Assembly (NCBI RefSeq): GCF_900104395.1
Contig: NZ_FMXX01000011.1
DNA length: 64,000 bases
Direction: 5' to 3' (one strand)
Origin: Fusobacterium_C necrophorum
GTDB taxonomy: Bacteria; Fusobacteriota; Fusobacteriia; Fusobacteriales; Fusobacteriaceae
The translations under genes were made by a program, and so were the position numbers. The notes under the pieces were generated by a model. That model was given only the letters and a program-made list of their open reading frames with translations, was not told the DNA's origin and searched no databases. Shown piece after piece: positions 8,803 to 17,524 of this stretch (the first letter of the stretch is position 1; every line of letters begins with the position of its first letter).

Positions 8803-9900
8803 TTACACTTCTCTTAAGGCTAGAGGCATCAAAATATAAATCAATTCTTCATTTCCCTCTTCTGTCACTCGGAACATACTGGAAGAATTCTTTCCCTCTA
8901 TAATGACATTTCGGGAAACGCTGTCCAAAAATTCAGATAGATATTTACAGTTCAAGGAGGCAACAAAATCTTCTCCCTCTTTCATCATTACTATCTTTTG
9001 TTGTGTTTTGGCTCGTCCTGTTGTAACCGCTTTCACCACTAAATGTTTTCCTTTAAAGTCGAAAGTTCCCCCATATTTTGCATCAATACTTGTTTTCGCC
9101 ACCGTAATAACACGTTTCATCGCCGCTTTTAAATCATCTAAGCAGAATTCCATTTTTTTATCAAAAGCATTTTGACTTAAAATTCCTTGAAAATTAGGAT
9201 AAGGAACCGCTGTTAATCGACAACTGAAATAAGTCCCTTCCCACAAAAAAAGCAAGTTATCTCCGCTTAATTCCAAAGAAATTTTCTCCGTCTTATCTTT
9301 CAGTAATTTAATAATCACATTGACAGCATCCAAAGGCAGAGAAATTGCCCGTTCAAATTGAGCTGTCATTTTCTTTTCTAAATATAGCAAACGATAAGAA
9401 TCGGTAGACACGAAATATACTTTTTCCTTTCCGAAAACAATGCGAATACAATGTAAAGCCAAGTTTTCCGGTGTCTGTGCAGCGGAAAACTTCACAGTTT
9501 CCAAACATTTTGCAAATTCATTTCCGGAAAGTTCCAATAAACTCATAGAAGCCAATTCTACAATTTTAGGATAATTTTCTTCTTCCCAAATGGAAAATTC
9601 TCCATTGGCTATTTTCAAAAATCCATCCAATTTCTCAACGGTAATCCATTCCTCTTCCAACAATTTTACGTATTCCAAAACAAGAGCGGGTTTGAACACA
9701 ACACTTCCGTCTTCCATTCCTTCACATAAAATCTGTTTTTTATAATCCATTTCTACACTGCTGCCCATAAAGACCAAATCATTGCCCTTCACTTCCATAA
9801 AAAGAGTTGAAAGAATAGGCTTGATAGAATTTTCTCTCAAAATACTTGTATAGTCTGATAGAATCGAAATAAATTCTTCTCGTTTCATTTTCAATTTCAT
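8803..9900 (-). CDS. dnaN: DNA polymerase III beta subunit (sliding clamp)
   Basis: 365 residues, the normal size for the three-domain clamp that encircles DNA and tethers polymerase III. Recognisable blocks include KPILSTLFMEV near the N-terminus, the middle-domain stretch SAAQTPENLALHCIRI, VSTDSYRLLYLEKK, and PYPNFQGIL. The C-terminus ends IYILMPLALREV, resembling the clamp's usual LxMPxR-type end. It is flanked by potD (upstream) and a SpoU methyltransferase (downstream) rather than dnaA and recF, so this is not a classical origin arrangement. Confidence 0.9.
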   Translation of the reverse strand: MKLKMKREEFISILSDYTSILRENSIKPILSTLFMEVKGNDLVFMGSSVEMDYKKQILCEGMEDGSVVFKPALVLEYVKLLEEEWITVEKLDGFLKIANGEFSIWEEENYPKIVELASMSLLELSGNEFAKCLETVKFSAAQTPENLALHCIRIVFGKEKVYFVSTDSYRLLYLEKKMTAQFERAISLPLDAVNVIIKLLKDKTEKISLELSGDNLLFLWEGTYFSCRLTAVPYPNFQGILSQNAFDKKMEFCLDDLKAAMKRVITVAKTSIDAKYGGTFDFKGKHLVVKAVTTGRAKTQQKIVMMKEGEDFVASLNCKYLSEFLDSVSRNVIIEGKNSSSMFRVTEEGNEELIYILMPLALREV

Positions 9901-9909
9901 AGCATACTC

Positions 9910-10935
9910 CTAGTCCGCAATCAAAATTTCTTGCCAATATTTATTTTGTAAATCCAGTGTTTCATGAATATCCATCAGTACCTGTATTTTTTCCAATTCG
10001 GATAAATCATACAAAGGCTTTACTGTCATTAACTTTGCTGCCGGTTCGTTGATAGAAGGTAACTCTAAAATATCCGATAATTTTGCATATACTTCAGGAC
10101 GATGAATGTATTCAATAAATTTATACGCATTTTCTTTATGCTTGGCATTTGCTAAAATGGTAAAGGAATCAATTGCTCCAAAGGCTCCTTTTTCAGGAAT
10201 TATAAGCTCTACATGCTCTCTTTCTTCTTCGCTCAATTCTCGAAAAATATTATCGGGATATCCTTGTACTACCCAAAAATCTCCTGCTGCAAACCCTTTT
10301 CCATAAGACTCCGAATCAAACTTGGCAATATTTTTTTTCCAAGCCAGAATGGTTTGTTTCGCCTTCTCCATGGCTTCTATCGAAGAGGTCTTTTGATCAT
10401 ATCCATGAATTGCCAATGCCGATGTCATAAGCTCTCTCATATCGTCTAATAAGGTCATTCTTCCTTGTAAATCTTTTCGATTATAAATGTCAAAAGACTT
10501 GGGATAATCTTTTACAAACATTTTGTTTACGGCAATTACCGTCACGCTCGTATTATAAGGAACCGCATAATCATTGTTGGTATCAAAAGTTTGTAATTTT
10601 TTCATAATAAAAGGAGCTATATTTCCCAAAGTTGAAATTTTTGTTTTATCCAACTTTTCAATCATTCCCTCCTTCATCATAATTTCTACATAATCACTGG
10701 AAGGCATAACGATATCATATCCATCTCCGCCTGCTTTTAATTTCGTATACATTTCTTCATTGGATGAAAAAATATCTTCCACTACATGAATCCCCGTTTC
10801 TTTCTCGAAATCTTCATAAATTTCATATGGAATATAATCCGCCCAACCATATAAATACAATGTTTTTCCGTCATCTTTGGAACCACAGGAAACCAATAGA
10901 ACCGCCAAAGCAATTGTCAATAGTATTTTTTTCAT
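9910..10935 (-). CDS. potD: Spermidine/putrescine-type ABC substrate-binding lipoprotein
   Basis: 341 residues. The signal LLTIALAVLLVSCGS places the lipid-bearing Cys at about 16. The mature N-terminus LYLYGWADYIPYEIYEDFEKE and the later GYDIVMPSSDYVE and PYNTSVTVIAVNK are typical of PotD/PotF periplasmic polyamine-binding proteins. Normally the gene ends a potABCD operon; here no potA, B or C is in the window and it precedes dnaN directly. It may serve a permease encoded elsewhere. An extended -10 (TGCTATAAT) lies about 60 bases upstream. Confidence 0.88.
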   Translation of the reverse strand: MKKILLTIALAVLLVSCGSKDDGKTLYLYGWADYIPYEIYEDFEKETGIHVVEDIFSSNEEMYTKLKAGGDGYDIVMPSSDYVEIMMKEGMIEKLDKTKISTLGNIAPFIMKKLQTFDTNNDYAVPYNTSVTVIAVNKMFVKDYPKSFDIYNRKDLQGRMTLLDDMRELMTSALAIHGYDQKTSSIEAMEKAKQTILAWKKNIAKFDSESYGKGFAAGDFWVVQGYPDNIFRELSEEEREHVELIIPEKGAFGAIDSFTILANAKHKENAYKFIEYIHRPEVYAKLSDILELPSINEPAAKLMTVKPLYDLSELEKIQVLMDIHETLDLQNKYWQEILIAD

Positions 10936-10991
10936 TTTCTCTCCTTTATCATCCTTTCATTTTTCAGAAAATATTACTTCATTACAGCTAT

Positions 10992-11000
10992 ATTATAGCA
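10992..11000 (-). promoter_or_regulatory. Extended -10 promoter element for potD
   Basis: On the minus strand TATGCTATAAT is a perfect -10 with the TGn extension. It lies in the short gap between the Cof phosphatase stop and the potD start. No strong -35 is visible. Confidence 0.45.
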
Positions 11001-11025
11001 TACTTTCCAAAATTAATTATTTCTT

Positions 11026-11838
11026 TTATTCTCTTTCTTCCGTTAAAAAAATTTCCTCCAAAATTTGTGCCACTCCGTCCTCCGTGTTCTTAGGAGCTTT
11101 CGGAACATCAGAAAGAGCCTCCAATAATCTCGGACTTCCATTGGACATAACAAAAGGACTTCCTACCAAAGAAAGCATTTCATAATCATTCAGACCGTCC
11201 CCAAATGCCACAACTTCTTCCAAAGCAATTCCCAACTGTTTCATAGTATCTTGAATCGCTCTTCCCTTATTGACGCCTTTTTTCATAATTTCCAAACAAT
11301 TTGGAGTAGAGAGAGTGATGCTTACTTGGTCTTGAAACTCTTCTTTCAAAATTTCCTCAAAATCCAAAATATTTTTTTCACTTTCATCCAAGTAAAACAA
11401 TTTGGTAGCATTTCCATCATTTTTTTCTTCCAAATTTGAAATTTGTTGAAAAGCAAATCCTGATTCTTTGTGAAATTGCAACAACTCCTGTAGGGCTATT
11501 TCTACATACCAAGAATCCCTTGTATACAAATTCCTGTGAAGATTTCCAAAAGGAAGTGCCAAAATCTTGGACAAAATTTCTTTTTCCAAAGAATAATACA
11601 TGATTTCTTTTTCCTTTTCATCATGAACGACAGCTCCATTACTGCTGATGATATAGGAATTCAGTCCTAAACTTTCCTTAAAATATTGAATATCCGGATA
11701 AGGTCTTCCCGAAGCCAAAAATACCTTTATCCCTTTTTCTGTAATATGTTTTATAATTTTTCTGCTTCTGTCACTGACTCTATGTTCTCCATTCAATAGA
11801 GTTCCGTCCATATCGCAGACCACTGCTTTATATTTCAT
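11026..11838 (-). CDS. Cof-type HAD-IIB family phosphatase (second copy)
   Basis: 270 residues from the ATG at 11838, which follows GGGAGG by five bases; a longer frame to 11859 lacks such a site. Motif I is CDMDGTLL (Asp9, Asp11), motif II ASGRPYPD, the Lys of motif III is in MKKGVNKGRAI, and motif IV is GDGLNDYEML. The cap between motifs II and III is of the Cof/YidA C2B type. It presumably dephosphorylates a small phosphorylated metabolite. It is only distantly similar to the 3.1-3.8 kb paralogue and stands alone between potD and the toxin-antitoxin pair. Confidence 0.87.
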   Translation of the reverse strand: MKYKAVVCDMDGTLLNGEHRVSDRSRKIIKHITEKGIKVFLASGRPYPDIQYFKESLGLNSYIISSNGAVVHDEKEKEIMYYSLEKEILSKILALPFGNLHRNLYTRDSWYVEIALQELLQFHKESGFAFQQISNLEEKNDGNATKLFYLDESEKNILDFEEILKEEFQDQVSITLSTPNCLEIMKKGVNKGRAIQDTMKQLGIALEEVVAFGDGLNDYEMLSLVGSPFVMSNGSPRLLEALSDVPKAPKNTEDGVAQILEEIFLTEERE

Positions 11839-11945
11839 TTTGCCTCCCATATTTCTCATAATATGCTCTCAAAGAGTTTTTTGAACTCCAGCATAATGGA
11901 CTTATTATACCATTTTTTCTAAGATAAAAAAAGAAAAAAATAGAA

Positions 11946-11991
11946 AAAAGGATTTGAGAGTTTTTATTTCTAAAAACCCTAAAATCCTTTT
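11946..11991 (-). terminator. Terminator of the toxSAS/Panacea operon
   Basis: A 10-bp stem AAAAGGATTT / AAATCCTTTT encloses a second AT-rich pairing (TTTTTA / TAAAAA). It lies immediately after the stop of the antitoxin gene. Confidence 0.65.
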
Positions 11992-12005
11992 GAAGATTTT
12001 ATATT

Positions 12006-12473
12006 CTACTCTTCATTGACAGCAATTGACGAAGAAGTTCTTTCATTTTGTTCTCTCGCATCTAAGAAAATATCCTCTTTCGGGATTATAACGTTCCCAT
12101 TCTGTCCATTCTCAATTCCTATTCTGGATTTTATCCAAGAATATTGAAGATGTGTTAAATAACTCAATCTGTAGGAATCCATGTCCTTATATTTCTTGAA
12201 TATATCATCAATAGTCTCTTTATTTTCTTTTTCCAAAAAAATTTCTCCTTTAAATCTTTTTATTTCTTCAAAATTCTTTCTTATTTCCCTACATACTGGT
12301 CCTAATTTCCATCCTTCAAAATCTTCTTCAAACATTGCTTCTCCATATTTGGAAAAAGATTCTTTCTGGATAAAAAAAGCCATTTTATGAAGTTTCATTT
12401 CATCAATATATTCTTTTTTTTCAGAAGAATATTCTTTTGAAAGATATTTTGCAATATCAACTACTTTTTCCAT
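12006..12473 (-). CDS. Panacea-domain (SocA-like, DUF4065) antitoxin
   Basis: 155 residues. The fold signature of the Panacea/SocA-like domain is visible: VDIAKYLSKEY, LHKMAFFIQKES (helix with Leu-His-Lys-Met), then FEGWKLGPVCREI, which is the conserved 'W..GPV...' core, and a C-terminal SYLTHLQYSWIKSR segment. Panacea domains are known hyper-promiscuous antitoxins that neutralise many toxins, including toxic small alarmone synthetases. The start codon overlaps the stop of the RelA-like gene upstream (TAATG), so the two are translationally coupled. It most likely binds and inhibits that toxin. Confidence 0.82.
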   Translation of the reverse strand: MEKVVDIAKYLSKEYSSEKKEYIDEMKLHKMAFFIQKESFSKYGEAMFEEDFEGWKLGPVCREIRKNFEEIKRFKGEIFLEKENKETIDDIFKKYKDMDSYRLSYLTHLQYSWIKSRIGIENGQNGNVIIPKEDIFLDAREQNERTSSSIAVNEE

Positions 12474-13534
12474 TATAAATCCTCCTCCTTTATAAATTCA
12501 TTTTTATATATCTCTAAAATGTCAATAAACTCTTTCGCATCTAAAAAATAATTAGGATATGTTTCTTGCAACTTCCTTACATCTTTCAATGTTAAAAGCA
12601 GTAAAATGTATTCTCCTTTTGTATTTTTTTCTTCTAATGCCCTATAGGAGGCATTCAATAAAAAAGTATCTTTTTTCTCAATATCTTCATATTCAGGTGC
12701 AACAAAAAAAGTAGTTTTTCCTTCATTAAGATAAGTAATTAAAACAAAAGGCTCCTCACTTCCTAAATTTTTAGGAAGATCAATATTTGTAATATTTTTT
12801 ATTCCTTTTAATTTATCAAAAATTTTTCTCAACTCTTTCTTAGTAAAAATCTCATAAATATTATTTTCTATTACCTCTTTCTCATTATTCTCAATCCCTT
12901 CAAAAATCAAACTGCATTTTTTAAAAAATAATCCTTCTTCTGTTTCTAATTTATTATGAATACCCGTTTTAAGATTACTTTTGTTGATTATATCATAAAT
13001 CTCTACTGTTGTCGCCCAAATATGCTGTAATTTAGTTCTCAATTGCAATTCAATTTTCTTGTTCTTTAAATTAAAATCTTTTCCCTTAAAAGTAGAATAA
13101 ACAATGTCCAAAACATAATAAAACACTTTATGTACAGATCTATATCCGTCTAATTTAGGATTTTCTACATAATTGTACTTGTTTTTATCTTTATTCTCTT
13201 TTTCTTTAAATCCAAATAATTCAGTATTTTCAAGAATAGTAATAAATTCTTTTAAACTTTCCATAGTGTCAAATATCATTCTTACCCCTGCTATATCATG
13301 TATCCTATCCAATTTTGGCTTTTCGGGTCTGCATAATTTTGAAATTATGGTCTCTATTCTCTTATTTCTACTTGTAATCAAATATTGTTTAGAGAATTCT
13401 ATTTTTTCAAGTTCAGTAATAAACAATTTTATAATAACACTGTGTATTTGGCTGAAATTATGGAATTCTTCTTTTTCTTTATCTGTTAATTTTTCCTGTT
13501 TTCTTAATTTCTCTCCTATTTTTCTTATACTCAT
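12473..13534 (-). CDS. RelA/SpoT-domain toxic alarmone synthetase (toxSAS-type toxin)
   Basis: 353 residues from the ATG at 13534; a longer frame would need a TTG start. It has a (p)ppGpp-synthetase domain without the HD hydrolase, TGS or ACT domains of long RelA/Spo enzymes. Motifs are DIAGVRMIF, LDGYRSVHKVFYY and ELQLRTKLQHIWATTVE, so pyrophosphokinase residues look intact. A ~150-residue C-terminal extension of unknown role follows. The partner is a coupled Panacea antitoxin, the arrangement described for toxSAS systems whose toxins make (pp)pApp or pyrophosphorylate tRNA. Which chemistry applies here cannot be told. A phage-defence role is plausible but inferred. Confidence 0.82.
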   Translation of the reverse strand: MSIRKIGEKLRKQEKLTDKEKEEFHNFSQIHSVIIKLFITELEKIEFSKQYLITSRNKRIETIISKLCRPEKPKLDRIHDIAGVRMIFDTMESLKEFITILENTELFGFKEKENKDKNKYNYVENPKLDGYRSVHKVFYYVLDIVYSTFKGKDFNLKNKKIELQLRTKLQHIWATTVEIYDIINKSNLKTGIHNKLETEEGLFFKKCSLIFEGIENNEKEVIENNIYEIFTKKELRKIFDKLKGIKNITNIDLPKNLGSEEPFVLITYLNEGKTTFFVAPEYEDIEKKDTFLLNASYRALEEKNTKGEYILLLLTLKDVRKLQETYPNYFLDAKEFIDILEIYKNEFIKEEDL

Positions 13535-13790
13535 AAATTTACTCTTTTCATTACATATTGCAATTTTTTTTATTATAAACAAAAAGGAAATCGAAATTTA
13601 TTACACTAGCAATTTCTTATTATTTATATTATCATATTTCTCAATAAAAATAAATAATTTTTAATGTAGTATTGATGTAATTCCATCAAGTATGATTCTC
13701 TCTTTTCCAATCTTTATCAAAATCTTTTTAAGCTACAAAAGACAATCTATATTTTTAGAGAATACAATATGCTTCAATAGTAAGATTTCA
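13535..13790. other. AT-rich gap with a long-range inverted repeat
   Basis: Sequence between the toxSAS start and the mtnK stop. TTTTAGAGAATAC at about 13753-13765 pairs with GTATTCTCTAAAA at 13801-13813, which overlaps the last codons of mtnK, leaving a ~35-nt loop. It could help end mtnK transcription. The toxSAS promoter must also lie here, but no convincing hexamers are seen. Confidence 0.35.
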
Positions 13791-14957
13791 TCAAAATGTA
13801 GTATTCTCTAAAATGAGACTTATTCCTTTTTGAAGCAACTCTCTTTCTAATAGAAGTTTTGTCTCACTTACTTCTAAAGAAGTCAATTCCAAAACTTTTG
13901 CATCTCCGACAACTCTACGAATCATCTCAGTTCCCGTATATCCGGCTATTTCTCTGCTTAATCTTTCGATGTAATATTCTTTGTACTTTTCATTTTTTCG
14001 TATTGGATCCTTTACCTTTTCAGTCCATAGCAGCTGCAATTTTTTCAAAAATAACTTCGGAATTTCCTGAATGCAATTTTCCAACCAGATTAAAAACTTC
14101 CGTTTTCTTTCTCCTTCTTCCATAAAATATTTTGCTCTGAAGTAAGGAAACTGTAAATTTGCTATGACATTTCCCACATCATAAGCCATAGGTCCATAAA
14201 ATGCGAATTCCGGATCTATTATTTTAATCCCTTGAGAAGAGATAAAAATAGAGCCCGAGTGTAAATCGCCATGAATCAAGGCCTGAGAAGAATTCATAAA
14301 ATTCTCTTTTAGTTTTGCAACAGCGAAGTGCAAAGGAAAATTTTGATAGAGAAATGTTTCTACAAAACTCTCATTCCCCGACGTGATTACATTCCTTTTC
14401 TTATCATCCGTATAGGGCTCCGTGAAAACCAAACATTCTGAAATGTCACATAAGTCCGGATTGATAAATTCTTTTACATACAACTTCTTTTTCTCTTGGG
14501 GAAGAACCAAATCTGTTGTTAAAAATAGGGTATTTGCTAAAAAAGTGCTTATTTCTTCCGAAAAATTTGGGAAAATGTTGCCTTCTATGAGTTCTTTTCT
14601 CAAATTTTTGTATTCCGAAATATCTTCCATTGCCAGTACTGCCATAGTATCATCGTAAAAATAAACCTCCGGCACAAATTTTTTCGCCAATTTTCCTTCA
14701 ATCTCCAAAATTTTTGCCTCTATTTTACTTCTCCCTATGTCCAGCGGTCTTCCGGAACTCCTCAGCAAAGTATCTGCCTGTTTGAGAACAACCGACTTTC
14801 CCGTCTTTATATCTTTTACCCGGAAAACATAATTGATATTTCCATCTCCAATTTCTTCTGCAATCAGTTCATTCTCATCGGAAAATAACTTTTTTTCTTT
14901 TACATAAGAAATAATTTCCTTACTATCCAGCAAAAAGTGTTTTTTATATTTGTTCAT
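13791..14957 (-). CDS. mtnK: S-methyl-5-thioribose kinase (MtnK)
   Basis: 388 residues from the ATG at 14957, preceded by AGGAG seven bases upstream. It is a choline-kinase-fold sugar kinase: GDGNINYVFRV is the Gly-rich loop, VVLKQA carries the ATP Lys, IHGDLHSGSIF is the Brenner-type catalytic loop, and IIDPEFAFYGPMAYDVGN binds metal. MtnK phosphorylates methylthioribose (or 5-deoxyribose) at C1. Its product feeds the MtnA-like isomerase encoded 28 bases upstream in the same operon. With the aldolase across the divergent promoter this forms a three-step salvage route. It is the last gene of the nhaC-mtnA-mtnK unit. Confidence 0.9.
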   Translation of the reverse strand: MNKYKKHFLLDSKEIISYVKEKKLFSDENELIAEEIGDGNINYVFRVKDIKTGKSVVLKQADTLLRSSGRPLDIGRSKIEAKILEIEGKLAKKFVPEVYFYDDTMAVLAMEDISEYKNLRKELIEGNIFPNFSEEISTFLANTLFLTTDLVLPQEKKKLYVKEFINPDLCDISECLVFTEPYTDDKKRNVITSGNESFVETFLYQNFPLHFAVAKLKENFMNSSQALIHGDLHSGSIFISSQGIKIIDPEFAFYGPMAYDVGNVIANLQFPYFRAKYFMEEGERKRKFLIWLENCIQEIPKLFLKKLQLLWTEKVKDPIRKNEKYKEYYIERLSREIAGYTGTEMIRRVVGDAKVLELTSLEVSETKLLLERELLQKGISLILENTTF

Positions 14958-14984
14958 GGTATATCTCCTCATCTTATCAGAAAT

Positions 14985-16034
14985 TCAGTAATATTGTTCC
15001 GTTTCTTTCTCAAAATATTCTTCCAAATTATAAGGCGAATAAATTCCTTGATCGGTAACTACAGCACTTACCAAATGGGGTGCTGTAATATCAAAAGAGG
15101 GATAATATCCTTTCACTTCCTTAAGCGTATTCAAAACTCCATTGCAATGAATCACCTCATTGGGATCTCTTTCCTCTATCACAATATTCTCTCTATATTT
15201 CCCCTGATCGGGAATTCCCGTAACAAAATAAGGAATCCCGAAATACTTTGCTAAAATAGCAATTTGCAAAGTTCCTACTTTATTTACAATATAACCATCC
15301 ATACAAATGGTATCTGCTGCCGAAGTAAAAAGATCTATTTTTTTTTCTTGAATCGTCCATGCCGACATATTATCTGTAATCACGGTTACATCAAAACCTT
15401 GCTCTTTCAGTACACTGGCTGTTAATCTGGCTCCTTGTAAATAGGGTCTTGTTTCCGGACAATAGAATTCAATTTCTTTTCCCTGTTTCTTAATTTCTCT
15501 TCCCATACATCCTACGATGGTCTCCCCAAAACATTGTGTCATCACTTTTCCTTTGATGGGAAATAGGCGAACTAAATGCTCTGCTACCTTTGACATTCTG
15601 AAATATCTCCTCTCCAAAGAATCCAAAGTTCTTTGAAAAATTGCATGAATAGGATCTTCTTTCTTGAATAATGCCTCTTTCGCAACGCTCAGACAAGCTT
15701 CTGTAATCATAGACATACGATTTATCGTTGTGGGACGTGCATGAGAAATTTCAAAAGCTGCTTTCTCTAAAAATTGAATTTGTTCCTCTATGGATAACTT
15801 CCTTACTTCATAGGCGGCAAGTGCCATTCCCATTCCGGCGGCTGTATATGGTCCTGCACTCTGTGTTACCATATCCGCTATCGCCTGCTTCACTTCTCGA
15901 TATGTTTTGCAAGTCACATAGTGAATTTTTCTTGGATAAATTCTTCTATCCAAAATTTTTACTTCTCCCTTTTCATACCATGCAATATTTTCATATTGAA
16001 GTAAAAAAGCCAATCCTTCATCCATCCTGTTCAT
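14985..16034 (-). CDS. mtnA: Methylthioribose-1-phosphate isomerase (MtnA-like, eIF2B family)
   Basis: 349 residues, typical of MtnA. The cytosolic enzyme converts the cyclic aldose 1-phosphate (5-methylthioribose- or 5-deoxyribose-1-phosphate) to the ribulose 1-phosphate. Landmarks: ARPTTINRM (helical hinge), catalytic Cys168 in VMTQCFGE, VITDNMSAW, the acid Asp241 in SAADTICMDG, and NKVGTLQIAILAKYFGIPYFV. The residues around the Cys and the C-terminus diverge from classic MtnA, so it may belong to the DrdI-like subgroup acting on 5-deoxyribose-1-phosphate. It lies between the transporter and mtnK genes with short gaps, clearly one operon. Confidence 0.85.
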   Translation of the reverse strand: MNRMDEGLAFLLQYENIAWYEKGEVKILDRRIYPRKIHYVTCKTYREVKQAIADMVTQSAGPYTAAGMGMALAAYEVRKLSIEEQIQFLEKAAFEISHARPTTINRMSMITEACLSVAKEALFKKEDPIHAIFQRTLDSLERRYFRMSKVAEHLVRLFPIKGKVMTQCFGETIVGCMGREIKKQGKEIEFYCPETRPYLQGARLTASVLKEQGFDVTVITDNMSAWTIQEKKIDLFTSAADTICMDGYIVNKVGTLQIAILAKYFGIPYFVTGIPDQGKYRENIVIEERDPNEVIHCNGVLNTLKEVKGYYPSFDITAPHLVSAVVTDQGIYSPYNLEEYFEKETEQYY

Positions 16035-16052
16035 TTTTGATACCCCTTCTTT

Positions 16053-17342
16053 TTATTTTTTTAATTTTGGAAACCCTGTCATAATAGAAAGAATTCCCAT
16101 AATAACCATTAAAATAGAATACCAAGAATATGGCATAATGCTTACCGGTGAAATTTGTGCCATTCCTGCCGCAACCAATAGCTGTCCGGCATAAGGCATC
16201 AACCCTTGAAAAGCGGAAGAAAAAATATCCAATAATCCTGCCACTCTTCTGCGATCAATCTCAAATGTATCTGCAATATCTTTCGCTAATGGTCCGGCTG
16301 TAATAATAGATACCGTATTATTTGTGCTTACCAAAACTATCAAACTGACCAAAACGGAAATTCCGAATTCAGCTCCTTTCTTAGAACGAATTCTGGAATG
16401 CAAGCTTTCCAACAAATAATCAATTCCTCCTAAATATTGCATGAAAGCAACGACTCCTCCTACTACCAATGCAATGATTGCCATATTTTGCATCCAACCC
16501 ATTCCTCTTTGGATTACAGCGAAGACTTCAATCATTTCAAAAGAACCGTTCATAAGTCCAATGACCACTCCTAATCCAATCCCTATCGTTAAAACCAAAA
16601 TAACATGTAATCCAAGTAAGGCTAACACGATAATGGAAATATAAGGAAGTAAATTCAGAAGATGATATTCATAGCTTCCAGTTGCTATGCCTTTCCCGGA
16701 CATAAACATGAGAAAAATAATATTTAAAATGACAGCCGGTAAAACAACTAAAAAATTAACTTTAAATTTGTCTTTCATGCTAACTTCTTGGGTCCTTGTT
16801 GCGGCGATTGTAGTATCGGAAATAAAAGACAAATTATCTCCAAACATAGCCCCTCCTACTACCACTCTACATACCAAAGCTAAGCTGATCCCTGTTTGAT
16901 TTGCAATCCCCACTGCCACCGGAGTTAAAGCAGATACGGTTCCCATCGAAGTTCCCATAGAAAAGCTTAAAATACAACCTGTTAAAAAGAGTCCCGGCAA
17001 CAGCATTTCCATCGGTAATATGCTAAGACCTAAATTTACAGTCGAACTTACCGCTCCCATAGCATCTGCAACAGAGTAAAAGGCTCCTGCCAACAAAAAG
17101 ATAACAACCATCAAGATTAACGTTTCTTCTCCTGCTCCTTTACAAAACATAGAAACTTTTTCATCTAAAGTCAATTTCGGTTTTTGGGGATTATGTAAAC
17201 AAAAAGATATTCCTGTTGTAATAGCAAAAGCTACCAATAAAGGCATATTATCAATTTTTCCTGTAAAAATACCTGTACTTACATAAATTACCAAAAAAAC
17301 AATCAGTGGAATCAATCCATAAATGCTTCCCTTTTTTTCCAT
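16053..17342 (-). CDS. NhaC-type Na+/H+ antiporter family transporter
   Basis: 429 residues with about 11 predicted membrane helices. Landmarks include MGTSMGTVSALTPVAVGIA, GAMFGDNLSFISDTTIAAT and SAFQGLMPYAGQLL, all typical of the NhaC/ion-transporter superfamily. NhaC proteins exchange Na+ for H+ or for organic solutes. Being first in an operon with mtnA and mtnK, it is a good candidate for uptake of methylthioribose, 5-deoxyribose or the nucleoside precursor rather than a simple sodium pump; that is inference from context. The start has GGAGGAAAGTT upstream. The promoter is shared with the divergent MocR-like gene. Confidence 0.85.
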   Translation of the reverse strand: MEKKGSIYGLIPLIVFLVIYVSTGIFTGKIDNMPLLVAFAITTGISFCLHNPQKPKLTLDEKVSMFCKGAGEETLILMVVIFLLAGAFYSVADAMGAVSSTVNLGLSILPMEMLLPGLFLTGCILSFSMGTSMGTVSALTPVAVGIANQTGISLALVCRVVVGGAMFGDNLSFISDTTIAATRTQEVSMKDKFKVNFLVVLPAVILNIIFLMFMSGKGIATGSYEYHLLNLLPYISIIVLALLGLHVILVLTIGIGLGVVIGLMNGSFEMIEVFAVIQRGMGWMQNMAIIALVVGGVVAFMQYLGGIDYLLESLHSRIRSKKGAEFGISVLVSLIVLVSTNNTVSIITAGPLAKDIADTFEIDRRRVAGLLDIFSSAFQGLMPYAGQLLVAAGMAQISPVSIMPYSWYSILMVIMGILSIMTGFPKLKK

Positions 17343-17445
17343 AACTTTCCTCCTTCTCTATTAAATTTGAGTTAATTATTAAAACATTTAGTTCATTTAT
17401 TATGTTTATAACGAAAAAAATCGGATTTGTAAATAGAAGCTACGG

Positions 17446-17467
17446 AAAACTGTTACGTAACAGTTTT
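17446..17467. promoter_or_regulatory. Perfect 22-bp palindrome, candidate MocR-type operator
   Basis: AAAACTGTTAC followed directly by GTAACAGTTTT is an exact inverted repeat with no spacer, lying in the 180-base gap between the divergent transporter operon and the regulator gene. The position and symmetry suit a dimeric GntR-family repressor binding site controlling both units. Confidence 0.6.
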
Positions 17468-17524
17468 TGAATTTCACTTGCAATTTCAATAAAAAATAAG
17501 TAAACTAACATTGAGGTGAACAGG

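Noticed and set aside
8803..9900. Chromosomal replication origin near dnaN
   Set aside because: No dnaA, recF or gyrase genes and no cluster of DnaA boxes are seen around it.
13535..13582. Longer start for the toxSAS protein
   Set aside because: It would use a TTG without a ribosome binding site; the ATG at 13534 is better.
16053..17342. Simple sodium pump reading of the NhaC-type protein
   Set aside because: Not excluded by sequence, but operon context with mtnA and mtnK makes a sugar or nucleoside substrate more likely; kept as an open family call.
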